NCBI GenBank assembly: GCA_002968845.1
Contig: PVBG01000001.1
Coordinates: 62,001 to 126,000, forward strand
From: Neorhizobium tomejilense
GTDB taxonomy: Bacteria > Pseudomonadota > Alphaproteobacteria > Rhizobiales > Rhizobiaceae
DNA: 64,000 bases
Direction: 5' to 3'
Made by a program: the position numbers and the translations under genes. This document shows positions 34,929 to 44,652 of this stretch, piece after piece (positions within the stretch are counted from its first letter, which is position 1; each line of letters begins with the position of its first letter). The notes beneath the pieces were generated by a model, which was not told where the DNA came from, searched no databases, and saw nothing but the letters and a program-made list of their open reading frames with translations.

Positions 34929-35960
34929 GTGGCTGCGCCTAAGCGTTTGACTCAGCACGACATTGCGAAATTGGCTGGCGTCAGCCAGGCGACGGTTTCG
35001 CTTGTGCTGAACGGCGCGCCAACAGCTCTGGCGCGTATTCCGCAGGAGACCCGCGAGCGCGTCCAGCAGGTCATTCGCACCACCGGCTACGTCGCCGATC
35101 CGATTGCGCGCCGGATGGCGAAGGGGCTGAACCGCATTCTCGGCGTGTTCACCTACGAGCCGGCGTTTCCGAGCGCCCAGGCCGACTTCTTCACGCCCTT
35201 CCTGCTTGGCATCGAGGAAGAGGCGCAGATCCAGAATTACGACCTTCTGCTTTTGACCGGGGCCGGTGTCGGGCAGGATCGAAAAATCTTTGCCGATGGC
35301 AATCGCCTGAGGATTGCAGATGGCTGCCTCGTGCTCGGCCGCGAATTCGACCGCGCGGAGCTGACGCGGCTGGTATCCGGCGACTATCCGTTCGTGGCGA
35401 TCGGTCGACGCGAGGACGCCGGCGGGCCGGTTCCCTATGTCGGCGGCGATTATGCCAACGGCACACGAGCGCTCGTCGAGAAGGCAGGCGCGCTCGGGCA
35501 TTCGAAGCTTGCTTATATCGGCCCGCCGGGACCGGCGGAATCGACTGCCGATCGGTGGTCGGGATTTGACGGAGCCCTTGGCAACGGTCTCGAGCTTGTC
35601 CTGCATATCGAAACGGTGGGCCGCGCGGCAGACGAGATACTGGACGCGCTTTTCGGCAGCGGTGCGACTGTCGCCTTCTTCGTCGAACTCGCCGATGCGG
35701 TGCGCGTCGAGGCGGCTGCCCGCGCATGCGGCCTGTCCATTCCCGGTGACTTTTCCGCCGTCGTGCTAGGCAGCCATATCCGCGCCGAACGCAGCCATGT
35801 GCAGTTCACCGCCTTCGACATCCCCCGCGAGGAGATGGGTCGGCAGGCGACTGCGATGCTGGTGCGCCGCATCGAGAGCGGCGAGCCTGGCCAACAAATT
35901 CTTCTGACCTGTGAACCGGTCGAGGGGGAAACCCTTGGACCCGCAAAAAGACGGACATGA
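34929..35960 (+). CDS. LacI-family transcriptional regulator
   Basis: 343 residues, GTG start at 34929 with GAGGGAGG eight bases upstream. The helix-turn-helix LTQHDIAKLAGVSQATVSLVLNG is at residues 7-29, with the hinge around YVADPIARRMAKG. The periplasmic-binding-protein-like sensor domain follows. It is the first gene of a run of six same-strand genes with short gaps or overlaps, ending at the 230-residue unknown protein. It probably represses this operon and the SGNH hydrolase at the overlapping palindromes. The effector is unknown. Its stop overlaps the FAD gene start (ATGA). Confidence 0.92.
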   Translation: MAAPKRLTQHDIAKLAGVSQATVSLVLNGAPTALARIPQETRERVQQVIRTTGYVADPIARRMAKGLNRILGVFTYEPAFPSAQADFFTPFLLGIEEEAQIQNYDLLLLTGAGVGQDRKIFADGNRLRIADGCLVLGREFDRAELTRLVSGDYPFVAIGRREDAGGPVPYVGGDYANGTRALVEKAGALGHSKLAYIGPPGPAESTADRWSGFDGALGNGLELVLHIETVGRAADEILDALFGSGATVAFFVELADAVRVEAAARACGLSIPGDFSAVVLGSHIRAERSHVQFTAFDIPREEMGRQATAMLVRRIESGEPGQQILLTCEPVEGETLGPAKRRT

Positions 35961-37576
35961 TCAACGTGACAGAGATGCATACGGATATTCTGGTGGTAGG
36001 CGGCGGTCTTGGCGGTGTTGCGGCGGCACTCGGCGCATGCCGGGCCGGCCGCAGCGTGATCATGACCGAGGAGTTCGACTGGATCGGCGGCCAGCTGACC
36101 AGCCAGGCAGTTCCCTCCGACGAGCATACCTGGGTCGAACAGTTCGGCATTACCCGCTCCTATCGGAAGCTGCGCAGCGACATCCGCCAGTATTACCGCG
36201 ACCATTATCCGCTGACCGAGGGTGCCCGCGCCTGGGGTGACCTCAATCCCGGTGCCGGCTGGGTCAGCCGCATCTGCGCCGAACCGCGCGTCAGCCTCGC
36301 CGTCATGGAAGCGATGCTTATGCCTTATCGCGGCGCCGGCAAACTGAGGGTGCTGCAGCCCTATCGCCCGGTCGCCGCCGATGTCGACGGGGATACTGTT
36401 CGCTCCGTCACCGTTCGGCATCGCGACACCGGACGGGAGATCACCATCTCCGCCGCCTATATCCTCGATGCAACGGAACTCGGCGATCTGCTGCCGATGA
36501 CCGGCACGGAATATGTGAAGGGTTTCGAAGCCCAGTCCGATACCGGCGAACCGAGTGCGCCGTCAGAGGTGCAGCCGGATAATGTCCAGGCCGTGTCGAT
36601 CTGCTTTGCGATCGATCACGTCGACGGCGACCAGACGATCGACAAGCCGGAGAATTACGACTACTGGCGCGCGTATCAGCCGCATTTCTGGGGCGGCCCG
36701 CTGCTGGGCTTCACCGCCCCGCATCCGCGCACGCTCGATTTCACCACCCGCTCGTTCACGCCCAATCCGAATGACGATCCGCTTGCCGTCGATGCCGACC
36801 AGCGCAAGGGTGGCGGCGACGAGAACCTGTGGATCTTCCGGCGCATCGCGGCGCGCAACAACTTCGTGCCCGGCGCCTACGCCTCCGACATCTGCCTCGT
36901 GAACTGGCCGATGATCGACTACATGGAAGGCACGATCATCGACCTTTCCGAAGAGGACAAGGCGAAACAGCTGAAATCGGCGGCCGACCTCTCCTATTCG
37001 CTGTTCTACTGGCTGCAGACCGAAGCCCCGCGCGTCGACGGCGGCCAGGGTTTTCCCGGGCTTCGCCTGCGCGGCGACATTACCGGCACCGAGCACGGGC
37101 TTGCCATGGCTCCCTATATCCGCGAGAGCCGCCGCATCAAGCCGGTTACCCGCATCGTCGAGCAGGACCTGTCCTACTCGGTGCGCGGCGAAAAGGGCGC
37201 GGTCAACTACCGCGACAGCATCGGTATCGGCATGTACCGGATCGACCTGCATCCCTCGACCGGCGGCGACAACTATATCGACGTGCCGTCCTGCCCGTTC
37301 GAGATCCCGCTCGGCGCATTGCTGCCGCAGCGGGTGAAGAACCTCATTCCGGCCGGCAAGAACATCGGCACGACCCACATCACCAATGGTTGCTATCGGC
37401 TGCACCCGGTCGAATGGAATATCGGCGAGGTCGCCGGCATGCTTGCCGCCCATTGCCTCGACAAAAATCTTACGCCGCATCAGGTCCAGGAAAACGACGA
37501 GAAGCTCCAGAATTTCCAGAGAGAGCTTACACGTGAAGGCATCGAAATGCGCTGGCCGGAAGTCGCCGCTTATTAG
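35957..37576 (+). CDS. FAD-dependent oxidoreductase (FAD_oxidored/xanthan-lyase-associated type), substrate unknown
   Basis: 539 residues. N-terminal dinucleotide-binding motif DILVVGGGLGGVAAALGACRAG (10-31), then WIGGQLTSQAV, the second element of this FAD family. ILDATELGDLLP is the GD-like motif before the C-terminal half, and LIPAGKNIGTTHITNGCYRLHPVEWNIGE closes the FAD site. No signal peptide. It is coupled to the LacI gene and precedes a sugar ABC importer, so the substrate is presumably a carbohydrate or cyclitol. Homologues are annotated only as FAD-dependent oxidoreductases; I know of no assigned reaction. Confidence 0.85.
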   Translation: MINVTEMHTDILVVGGGLGGVAAALGACRAGRSVIMTEEFDWIGGQLTSQAVPSDEHTWVEQFGITRSYRKLRSDIRQYYRDHYPLTEGARAWGDLNPGAGWVSRICAEPRVSLAVMEAMLMPYRGAGKLRVLQPYRPVAADVDGDTVRSVTVRHRDTGREITISAAYILDATELGDLLPMTGTEYVKGFEAQSDTGEPSAPSEVQPDNVQAVSICFAIDHVDGDQTIDKPENYDYWRAYQPHFWGGPLLGFTAPHPRTLDFTTRSFTPNPNDDPLAVDADQRKGGGDENLWIFRRIAARNNFVPGAYASDICLVNWPMIDYMEGTIIDLSEEDKAKQLKSAADLSYSLFYWLQTEAPRVDGGQGFPGLRLRGDITGTEHGLAMAPYIRESRRIKPVTRIVEQDLSYSVRGEKGAVNYRDSIGIGMYRIDLHPSTGGDNYIDVPSCPFEIPLGALLPQRVKNLIPAGKNIGTTHITNGCYRLHPVEWNIGEVAGMLAAHCLDKNLTPHQVQENDEKLQNFQRELTREGIEMRWPEVAAY

Positions 37577-37625
37577 GACGGCCAGGAGCCTGTCTATCAA
37601 ACCAATCTTTGGAGGAGGAACGGGA

Positions 37626-38909
37626 ATGAACTATTACAAGACATTGAAATCGGCGGTCGCCGCAATCGCGGTTGCCGTGCCGCTCGGCATTTCGCCCGTG
37701 GGGAGCGGCATCGCCAACGCCCAGGACGCGGTCAACCTGCGCATGACCATTTGGAGCGCCAACGAGGCGCATCTGAAGCTGTTCAGCGACATCGCTACCG
37801 GCTTCAAGAAGGACCATCCGAACGTGACGGTGACCTATGAGTCGCTGCCCTTCGATACCTATACGACGGCGCTGACGACCCAGATCGCCGGTGGCAATGC
37901 GCCTGACATGGCCTGGATCTTCGAAACCGCCGCCTATGACTTCGTCAATTCCGGCGCGCTCTATCCGCTGACGGACACGCTCAAGGCCACCAAGGGCTAC
38001 AATGCGGAAGAACTGAGCACCACGGCCGCCGAGCGCTGGACCAAGGACGGCAAGCTGTTTGCCTATCCGTTCTCGACCTCGCCGTTTGCGATGTTCGTCA
38101 ATAACGACCTCATCAAGGCTTCCGGCGCCAAGACGCCAGCGGAAATGATCGCAGCCAACCAGTGGACATGGGACAACGCCATCGCCACCGCATCCACCGT
38201 TGGCAAGACCGGCAAGGGCGGCCTGATCGTCCGCGACTTCAACTACCAGATCTGGCAGAACCTCGCCTCCGTCTGGAACGGCTGGGGTGCTTCGCCCTGG
38301 AGCGCCGACGGCAAGACCTGCACGATGACCGAGAAGCCGATGGTCGACGCGCTGACCTTCATTCACAACGCCGTCTTCAAGAACAAGGCGATGCCAGGCC
38401 CCGGCGAAAGCGTCGACTTCTTCGCCGGCAATGCGGCAATGACGATCACCCAGATCAGCCGCGCCTCGCTGCTGCCGAAGGACAAGCCGTTCGCCTGGGA
38501 TCTCGTGCCGCTGCCGAAGGGTCCGGCCGGCAATTATGCGCTGATCGGCCAGGCCGGCGTCGGCGTCATGCAGTCGGGCAAGAACGCTAAGACGGCGGCT
38601 GAATTCGTCGCCTATATGACGAACCCGGAAAACTCGGCCAAGCTCAGCCAGTTCTTCCCGTCGGCTCGCAAGTCGCTGCTGAACGCTGAAGTCCTGAAGA
38701 AGACCAATCCGTTGCTGAGCCAGGAGCAGATCGACAAGGTCGTGATCTCCGGCATTGCCACCGGCAAGGTCATTCCGGGCCACACGGGCTTTGCGCAGAT
38801 CCAGCAGGTGGTTCGTTCGGGCCTCGACGCCGTCTGGCGCCCGGATGCGAATATCCCGGCAGCCCTCCAGCAGATCTGCGGCCAGATCGGCCCGCTTCTG
38901 AAGCGTTAA
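37626..38909 (+). CDS. CUT1 ABC transporter sugar-binding protein (SBP family 1)
   Basis: 427 residues from ATG 37626 (GGAGGAACGG upstream). A long signal peptide ends after GIANAQ. The mature protein starts LRMTIWSANEAHLKLFSDIATGFKKDHP, with NAPDMAWIFETAAYDFVNSGAL and FAYPFSTSPFAMFVNNDLI, a standard family-1 fold. Two late cysteines (around KTCTM and QQICGQ) could form a disulphide in the periplasm. Operates with the two permeases and ATPase that follow. Confidence 0.9.
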   Translation: MNYYKTLKSAVAAIAVAVPLGISPVGSGIANAQDAVNLRMTIWSANEAHLKLFSDIATGFKKDHPNVTVTYESLPFDTYTTALTTQIAGGNAPDMAWIFETAAYDFVNSGALYPLTDTLKATKGYNAEELSTTAAERWTKDGKLFAYPFSTSPFAMFVNNDLIKASGAKTPAEMIAANQWTWDNAIATASTVGKTGKGGLIVRDFNYQIWQNLASVWNGWGASPWSADGKTCTMTEKPMVDALTFIHNAVFKNKAMPGPGESVDFFAGNAAMTITQISRASLLPKDKPFAWDLVPLPKGPAGNYALIGQAGVGVMQSGKNAKTAAEFVAYMTNPENSAKLSQFFPSARKSLLNAEVLKKTNPLLSQEQIDKVVISGIATGKVIPGHTGFAQIQQVVRSGLDAVWRPDANIPAALQQICGQIGPLLKR

Positions 38910-38923
38910 GGGGGCTCGTGTCG

Positions 38924-39856
38924 ATGGCTGTCGTGCAGCAAACCGCCCGTCCGGAGGGCCGCTCCTCATCGTCGTTCTGGACGGTCGCGCGGCGCGACAG
39001 CCTCGCCGGGTTTCTCTTCATCGCCCCGCAACTGATCGGGATCACGCTTTTCGTGCTGATCCCGCTCTGCCTGGTCTTCTGGTATTCGCTGCACGAGTGG
39101 AACGTGCTCGCCAATACCTTCACCTATACCGGCCTCGCGAACTACCAGATGCTTCTCGAAGACACGAGCCTGCCGTCAGTGCTCGGGGCGACGGCGATCT
39201 TTTCCGCTGGGCTGGTGATCTTCAACCTGAGCCTGGCACTGCTGCTTGCAGTGCTGCTCAACCAGAAGCTCGCCGGCATCACCATCTTCCGTACGCTGTT
39301 CTTCTCGCCGGTCGTGGTGTCGCTGGTCGCCTGGACGATCGTTTGGGGTTTCCTGTTGCAGAAGAACGGCGGCATCAACGGCGTGCTGCTCGTCTTCGGC
39401 ATCGATGGGCCGAACTGGCTGCGCGAACCGGTAACGGCGATGATCTCGGTCATCGTGGTGCAGGTGTTCAAGAATGTCGGCCTCAACATGATCCTGTTCC
39501 TCGCAGCCCTCCAGGGCGTGCCGAACGAACTCTACGAGGCGGCCCGCATCGACGGCGCCCCGCGCTTCAAGCAGTTCCGCCGCATCACCCTGCCGCTGAT
39601 CAGCCCGACCATTCTGCTGACTTCGATCATCACCATCGTCGGTTCGCTGCAGGTGTTCGCGCAGATCGCGGTGCTGACGCAAGGCGGCCCGGGTCTCACG
39701 ACAACGGTGCTCGTCTATTATCTCTACCAGCAGGCCTTCCAGTTCCATTTCTTCGGCTACGGCTCGACGCTGTCGATCATGCTGTTTGTGATCGTCGCCG
39801 TGCTGACCTTCGCCCAATGGCAGATGCGCAAGAGGATCGTTTTTTATGAAAGCTGA
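38924..39856 (+). CDS. CUT1 ABC transporter permease (MalF-like)
   Basis: 310 residues from the ATG at 38924; a GTG two codons upstream is in frame. First helix at LAGFLFIAPQLIGITLFVLIPL; coupling motif EAARIDGAPRFKQFRRITLPLISP. Six helices expected. Overlaps the next permease gene by 11 bases. Confidence 0.9.
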   Translation: MAVVQQTARPEGRSSSSFWTVARRDSLAGFLFIAPQLIGITLFVLIPLCLVFWYSLHEWNVLANTFTYTGLANYQMLLEDTSLPSVLGATAIFSAGLVIFNLSLALLLAVLLNQKLAGITIFRTLFFSPVVVSLVAWTIVWGFLLQKNGGINGVLLVFGIDGPNWLREPVTAMISVIVVQVFKNVGLNMILFLAALQGVPNELYEAARIDGAPRFKQFRRITLPLISPTILLTSIITIVGSLQVFAQIAVLTQGGPGLTTTVLVYYLYQQAFQFHFFGYGSTLSIMLFVIVAVLTFAQWQMRKRIVFYES

Positions 39857-40688
39857 GCTCTCCCCGCGCAGACAAGTGTTTCTCTACGGCCTGCTCTGCA
39901 TTCTCCTGATCCCCTTCGTCTTTCCGACCTGGTGGATGGTGACGTCGTCGGTGAAGCCGATCAGCGACATTTTTGCCTTTCCGCCGCAACTCCTGCCGGA
40001 AAGCTACGACTGGACGACCTATTCGAAGGTCTTCGAATTGCAGCCCTTCGTAAAGCAGTACTGGAATTCCGCCTATATCGCCGCACTGGTGACGATCGGC
40101 ACGATGGTCGTGTCCTCCATGGCGGGCTATGCCTTCGCGCGCATCAAGTTTCCGTTCGCCAATGCGATCTTCATGGTCGTGCTGCTCGGGCTCCTGATCC
40201 CATCGGAAGTGACGATCGTGCCGCTTTTCCAGATGTTCCTGAAGGCGGGCATGGTCAACACCCACTGGCCCTTGATCCTGGTGCCGATCTTCGGCGCACC
40301 GAGCGTGTTCGCGACATTCGTGATGCGGCAGTTCTTTATTGCGCTGCCTGTCGAACTCGAAGAGGCGGCGCGGGTCGATGGCCTCGGGCGTTTCAAGATC
40401 TTTCGCAAGATCGCCTTGCCGCTTGCACGGCCGGCGCTCGCGTCTGTGGCGATCTTCACCTTCCTGCATTCCTGGAACCTCTATCTGGAGCCGATCGTGT
40501 TCCTGTCGAGTGCCGACAAATTCACGCTGCCGCAGGCGCTGACTCAATACACGGACGCCTATGGCGGCCCGATGTGGAACATCCAGCTTGCAGCCGCGAC
40601 CCTGACGGCGCTGCCCGTTCTCATCGTCTTCATCATCGCGCAGAAGCAATTCGTCGAAGGGCTCGCGCATACCGGCCTCAAGGGTTGA
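39846..40688 (+). CDS. CUT1 ABC transporter permease (MalG-like)
   Basis: 280 residues, six helices. Cytoplasmic start, then FLYGLLCILLIPFVFPTWWMVTSSVKP. The MalG-type coupling motif is FIALPVELEEAARVDGLGRFKIFRKIALPLARP. Second permease of the LacI-controlled importer; the ATPase follows after 49 bases. Confidence 0.9.
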   Translation: MKAELSPRRQVFLYGLLCILLIPFVFPTWWMVTSSVKPISDIFAFPPQLLPESYDWTTYSKVFELQPFVKQYWNSAYIAALVTIGTMVVSSMAGYAFARIKFPFANAIFMVVLLGLLIPSEVTIVPLFQMFLKAGMVNTHWPLILVPIFGAPSVFATFVMRQFFIALPVELEEAARVDGLGRFKIFRKIALPLARPALASVAIFTFLHSWNLYLEPIVFLSSADKFTLPQALTQYTDAYGGPMWNIQLAAATLTALPVLIVFIIAQKQFVEGLAHTGLKG

Positions 40689-40737
40689 AAAACTCACCTT
40701 TTGAAACACTGGGGCTGAAGAAACGGAAATCTGATTG

Positions 40738-41790
40738 ATGGCTGAAGTTACCCTTTCCAATGTCCGCAAGAGCTATGGCGCCGTCGATATCATCCACGGC
40801 ATCGACCTCGGCATCACCGACGGCGAGTTCGTGGTGCTGGTCGGCCCGTCCGGCTGCGGCAAATCCACCCTGCTCAGAATGGTCGCGGGGCTGGAGACAA
40901 TTACCGGCGGCGAGGTGAATATCGGCGGGCGGGTGGTCAACGACCTCGATCCGAAGGACCGCGACATCGCCATGGTCTTCCAGAATTACGCGCTCTATCC
41001 GCATATGACGGTCGCGACCAATATGGGATTCTCGCTGGAACACCGCGGCGGCAGCAAGGCGGAGATCGCCGAACGGGTCAAATGGGCAGCCGACATTCTT
41101 GGTCTTGCGCCGTTGCTCGATCGCTACCCGCGCCAGCTTTCCGGCGGCCAGCGCCAGCGCGTTGCGATGGGCCGGGCGATCGTCCGCGACCCCAAGGTCT
41201 TCCTGTTCGATGAGCCGCTTTCCAATCTTGACGCGAAACTGCGCGTCGTCATGCGCGGCGAGATCAAAAGCCTGCATCAGAGGCTGAAGACGACCACCAT
41301 TTACGTCACTCACGACCAGGTCGAGGCGATGACCATGGCGGACAAGATCGTCGTGCTGAACGGCGGGCGGGTCGAGCAGATCGGCGCGCCGCTCGACCTC
41401 TACGACCGGCCGGCCAACCAGTTCGTGGCAGGCTTCATCGGCTCACCGTCGATGAATTTCCTCACCGGCACGATTACGCCGGAAGGCTTCTCCGCGCCCG
41501 GTATTTTGCTGCCACTGCCCGAGGCAGCGCACGGGCACAAGGACCGAAAGACGGTCTACGGCATTCGTCCCGAACATTTCGCCCTGGACGACAGCGGCGT
41601 GCCTGCGGAAATCGTGCTGGTCGAGCCGATGGGTTCCGAGACGCAGGTGACGATGAAACTGGGCGAAACGCTGGTGACCGGCGTGTTTCGCGAACGGGTA
41701 TCGTTGTCGCCGGGAGCGACGATCCGGGTGCGGCCGGAACTCGGTAATATCCATCTCTTCGCCGCCGATGGCGGCCAGCGTCTGAATTGA
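40738..41790 (+). CDS. CUT1 ABC transporter ATP-binding protein (UgpC/MsmK-like)
   Basis: 350 residues from ATG 40738. Walker [10 protein letters not shown], signature LSGGQRQR, Walker [15 protein letters not shown]-loop VTHDQVEA; a TOBE domain at the C-terminus ([14 protein letters not shown]). The wording is close to the ATPase at 26715, and each may substitute for the other. It is the dedicated ATPase of the LacI-controlled importer, and another candidate to energise the ATPase-less importer at 54-57 kb. Confidence 0.92.
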   Translation: MAEVTLSNVRKSYGAVDIIHGIDLGITDGEFVVLVGPSGCGKSTLLRMVAGLETITGGEVNIGGRVVNDLDPKDRDIAMVFQNYALYPHMTVATNMGFSLEHRGGSKAEIAERVKWAADILGLAPLLDRYPRQLSGGQRQRVAMGRAIVRDPKVFLFDEPLSNLDAKLRVVMRGEIKSLHQRLKTTTIYVTHDQVEAMTMADKIVVLNGGRVEQIGAPLDLYDRPANQFVAGFIGSPSMNFLTGTITPEGFSAPGILLPLPEAAHGHKDRKTVYGIRPEHFALDDSGVPAEIVLVEPMGSETQVTMKLGETLVTGVFRERVSLSPGATIRVRPELGNIHLFAADGGQRLN

Positions 41791-41798
41791 GGCCTGCG

Positions 41799-42491
41799 AT
41801 GCCGAATTATCTCGAAACCAGGCTCACCAAGGCGCTGCGCGGCGGCGAATTTCCGGTCATCGTCTCGCTTGCCCGGCACGACCTCGATCTTGCCAAGGCG
41901 GCGATCGGGGTGGGGGCATTTGCGATCAAGGTGCATCTCAACGCCTATCACCGCGCGACCGGCACGACATTCGGCAGTTTTGCCGAGGAGCGGCCGTTTT
42001 TCGAGACGCTTGCGCCGCTCGGGGCGCCGCTGCTGGTGATGGCCGGCCAGGAGACGGTGCCGACGCCGGACGAACTCGATGCCTTGGCCAAACTGGGTTT
42101 TGAAGGTTTCAACGTTTATTTCGACCATCTTCAGCCGCATTTGCTGCAGTCGAAGCTCCGCCCGATCCCGGCGCTCGGCGAAGGGAGCACTGACGAGGAT
42201 TTGAAGACCATCGTCGCCATTCCCGGCGCCATGATGGAGGCGTCCGTCGCGTCGTTTGCCGATTACGGCAAGCCGCTCAACGAGACCGATCTTGATCGCT
42301 ACAGGGAAATCACGTCGAAGGCCGGCATTCCGGTCATCGCTCCGAGCCAGAAGCGTTTCGTGGCCGGCGATATGGCAAGGCTGAAGGCGGCGGGCATTGC
42401 GGCGCCGCTGCTCGGCGTCATCGTTACCGGTACGACGCCGAAGAGCCTGGAAGAGGCGGTCCGTCCGATCGTCGAGGCGGCAGTCGGCTGA
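41799..42491 (+). CDS. Conserved protein of unknown function, possible (beta/alpha)8 barrel
   Basis: 230 residues from ATG 41799, eight bases after the ATPase stop. I do not recognise the family. The sequence alternates short hydrophobic strands and helices: [68 protein letters not shown]. That is the rhythm of a TIM barrel such as epimerases or aldolases. Residues K in IKVHLN, E in MMEAS and the K/R pair in SQKRF sit at strand ends and could be catalytic. No signal peptide. Last gene of the LacI operon, so it is likely an enzyme of the same unknown pathway. Confidence 0.7.
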   Translation: MPNYLETRLTKALRGGEFPVIVSLARHDLDLAKAAIGVGAFAIKVHLNAYHRATGTTFGSFAEERPFFETLAPLGAPLLVMAGQETVPTPDELDALAKLGFEGFNVYFDHLQPHLLQSKLRPIPALGEGSTDEDLKTIVAIPGAMMEASVASFADYGKPLNETDLDRYREITSKAGIPVIAPSQKRFVAGDMARLKAAGIAAPLLGVIVTGTTPKSLEEAVRPIVEAAVG

Positions 42492-42565
42492 GTGGTGGCG
42501 ATGGATTGAATTTCTTCCGCCGGATCGCCATTTTAGGTGCAAATCCAAAACCGAAGGAGGAAAGC

Positions 42566-43090
42566 ATGACGACGTCTACCGAACGGGCCGTATTGGCCGG
42601 TGGTTGTTTCTGGGGCATGCAGGACCTGATCCGGCGTCTGCCCGGCGTGGTTTCGACCCGCGTCGGCTATAGCGGCGGCGACGTGCCGAACGCGACCTAC
42701 CGCAATCATGGCACCCATGCCGAAGCGATCGAAATCATTTTCGATCCGGCCAAGACCAGTTATCGCGATATTCTTGAATTCTTCTTCCAGATCCATGATC
42801 CGTCGACGAAGAACCGCCAGGGCAACGATATCGGCATGAGCTATCGTTCGGCGATCTATTACGAGAACGACGAACAGAAGCGCGTCGCCGAAGATACGAT
42901 CGCCGATGTCAACGCATCGGGCCTATGGCCGGGCAAGGTGGTGACGGAAGTGGAGCCGGTCGGCGATTTCTGGCAGGCCGAACCGGAGCATCAGGATTAC
43001 CTGGAGCGCTATCCGAATGGCTATACATGCCATTTCCCGCGTCCGAACTGGAAGCTGCCGAAGCGCGCCAGTGTTGCTGCCGCCGAATAA
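42566..43090 (+). CDS. msrA: Peptide-methionine (S)-S-oxide reductase
   Basis: 174 residues from ATG 42566 with GAAGGAGG upstream. The catalytic Cys is C14 in LAGGCFWG, and [30 protein letters not shown] is the MsrA signature. The C-terminal YCxx region of E. coli MsrA is not present as such; the [14 protein letters not shown] end keeps one cysteine as possible resolving residue. It repairs oxidised methionine in proteins. Same strand as the LacI operon and 74 bases after it, but with its own ribosome site and a strong terminator; probably a separate unit. Confidence 0.93.
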   Translation: MTTSTERAVLAGGCFWGMQDLIRRLPGVVSTRVGYSGGDVPNATYRNHGTHAEAIEIIFDPAKTSYRDILEFFFQIHDPSTKNRQGNDIGMSYRSAIYYENDEQKRVAEDTIADVNASGLWPGKVVTEVEPVGDFWQAEPEHQDYLERYPNGYTCHFPRPNWKLPKRASVAAAE

Positions 43091-43113
43091 GCTATCTCGA
43101 TTGCTGAATTGAA

Positions 43114-43147
43114 GGCGCTGCCATTTCGAAATGGCAGCGCCTTTTTT
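43114..43147 (+). terminator. Strong intrinsic terminator after msrA
   Basis: A perfect 14-bp stem GGCGCTGCCATTTC / GAAATGGCAGCGCC (43114-43141) runs straight into TTTTTT. It sits between the convergent msrA and the semialdehyde dehydrogenase genes, whose stop is three bases from the T run. Confidence 0.9.
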
Positions 43148-43149
43148 GT

Positions 43150-44583
43150 TTAGGCGAGCGTGTAGGCGGTCTTCACCACGGTGAAGAACTCCGCGGCATA
43201 CTTGCCCTGTTCGCGCGGGCCGAACGACGAGGCCTTGCGGCCGCCGAACGGCACGTGGAAATCGACGCCCGCCGTCGGCAGGTTGACCATCACCATGCCG
43301 GCCTCGGAATTACGTTTGAAATGCGTCGCATGCTTGAGGCTGGTGGTGGCGATGCCCGCCGACAGGCCGAACGGCGTGTCGTTGGCGGTTGCCAGCGCCT
43401 CCTCGTAGTTCTTCACCCGGATGACGGAAGCGACCGGTCCGAAGATTTCCTCGCGCGAAATCCGCATCTGGTTGGTCGCTTCGGTGAACAGCGTCGGCTG
43501 CAGATAGAAGCCGGGCGTGTCACGCTTCACGAGTTCACCGCCGAAGGCGAGCTTGGCGCCCTCGTTCTTGCCGATCTCGATGTAGTCGGTGTCCTGCTTC
43601 AGCTGCTTGTCGTCGACGACCGGGCCCATATGGCTGCCGGCCTTCATGGCGTTGTCGACGTTGAGCGTCTTCAGCTTCTCGGTGAGTGCTGCGACGAACT
43701 TGTCGTGGATGCCTTCCGTCACGATCAGGCGCGAGGAGGCGGTGCAACGCTGGCCGGTCGAGAAGAAGCCCGAATTGGCGGCGGCTTCGACGGCCACGTT
43801 GAGGTCCGCGTCGTCGAGGATGACCATCGGGTTCTTGCCACCCATTTCGAGCTGGAACTTGCGGTTATGCTCGATCGAGGCGAGCGCGACGCGCTTGCCG
43901 GTGCCGGTGGAGCCGGTAAACGTGATGCCGGCGAGGTCCGGGCTGTCGAGCATGGCTTGGCCGACGACCGAGCCGCGGCCCATGACGAGGTTCAGGACAC
44001 CTTTCGGCAGGCCGGCGCGGTGGAGGATGTCGACGATCGCCCAGCCGCAGCCAGGCACGAGATCGGCAGGCTTGAAGACGACGGTGTTGCCGTAGCAGAG
44101 CGCCGGCGCGATCTTCCATGCGGGAATGGCGATCGGGAAATTCCACGGCGTGATGATGCCGATGACGCCGAGCGGTTCGCGGGTGATCTCGACGCCGATA
44201 TTCGGACGGGCAGACGGCACCAGTTCGCCGGTCAGGCGCAGCGCTTCGCCGGCGAAGAAATCAAAAATCTGGGCGGCGCGGATGACTTCGCCGGTCGCTT
44301 CGGGAAGGATCTTGCCTTCCTCGCGGGCGAGAAGGGCGCCGAGTTCGTCCTTGCGGGCGAGGATTTCGTCGGAGGTCTTTCTGAGGATCGCGTGGCGTTC
44401 GAGGATGCCGGAACGCGACCAGGCGGGGAATGCCGCCTTTGCCGCGGCGATCGCCTGTTTGGCGTCTTCGGCGCTGCCCTGGGCATACATGCCCACGACA
44501 TCATTCGTGTCGGACGGGTTGATGTTCTTGGAAGCGTCCGAGCCGACCCATTCGCCGGCGATCAGGTTCTGGTAGATGGTCAT
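43150..44583 (-). CDS. 2-oxoglutarate (alpha-ketoglutaric) semialdehyde dehydrogenase
   Basis: 477 residues, aldehyde dehydrogenase fold. N148 (TPWNFP), E246 (LEMGGKNP) and the nucleophile C280 (GQRCTASSR) are present. In this cluster it oxidises 2-oxoglutaric semialdehyde, the product of KdgD, to 2-oxoglutarate, the last step of the oxidative uronate/aldarate pathway. The name rests on family resemblance plus the complete pathway around it. It lies downstream of the TRAP transporter genes, 69 bases apart, with a weak stem-loop (44606-44628) in the gap. Confidence 0.9.
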   Translation of the reverse strand: MTIYQNLIAGEWVGSDASKNINPSDTNDVVGMYAQGSAEDAKQAIAAAKAAFPAWSRSGILERHAILRKTSDEILARKDELGALLAREEGKILPEATGEVIRAAQIFDFFAGEALRLTGELVPSARPNIGVEITREPLGVIGIITPWNFPIAIPAWKIAPALCYGNTVVFKPADLVPGCGWAIVDILHRAGLPKGVLNLVMGRGSVVGQAMLDSPDLAGITFTGSTGTGKRVALASIEHNRKFQLEMGGKNPMVILDDADLNVAVEAAANSGFFSTGQRCTASSRLIVTEGIHDKFVAALTEKLKTLNVDNAMKAGSHMGPVVDDKQLKQDTDYIEIGKNEGAKLAFGGELVKRDTPGFYLQPTLFTEATNQMRISREEIFGPVASVIRVKNYEEALATANDTPFGLSAGIATTSLKHATHFKRNSEAGMVMVNLPTAGVDFHVPFGGRKASSFGPREQGKYAAEFFTVVKTAYTLA

Positions 44584-44652
44584 GGACCTCTCCTTTCATG
44601 TGAAAGGCCCCGCCATGGGGGCGGGACCGTCAGATAGAGCTTGTTCAGTCGC

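Noticed and set aside
37527..38969. A 480-codon minus-strand frame opposite the sugar-binding protein
   Set aside because: Antisense shadow, Arg/Gly-rich with no fold.
44606..44628. Stem GGCCCCGC/GCGGGACC between DctM and the dehydrogenase gene
   Set aside because: Has a mismatch pair and only TTT after it; may be a weak attenuator, but not enough to list as a feature.
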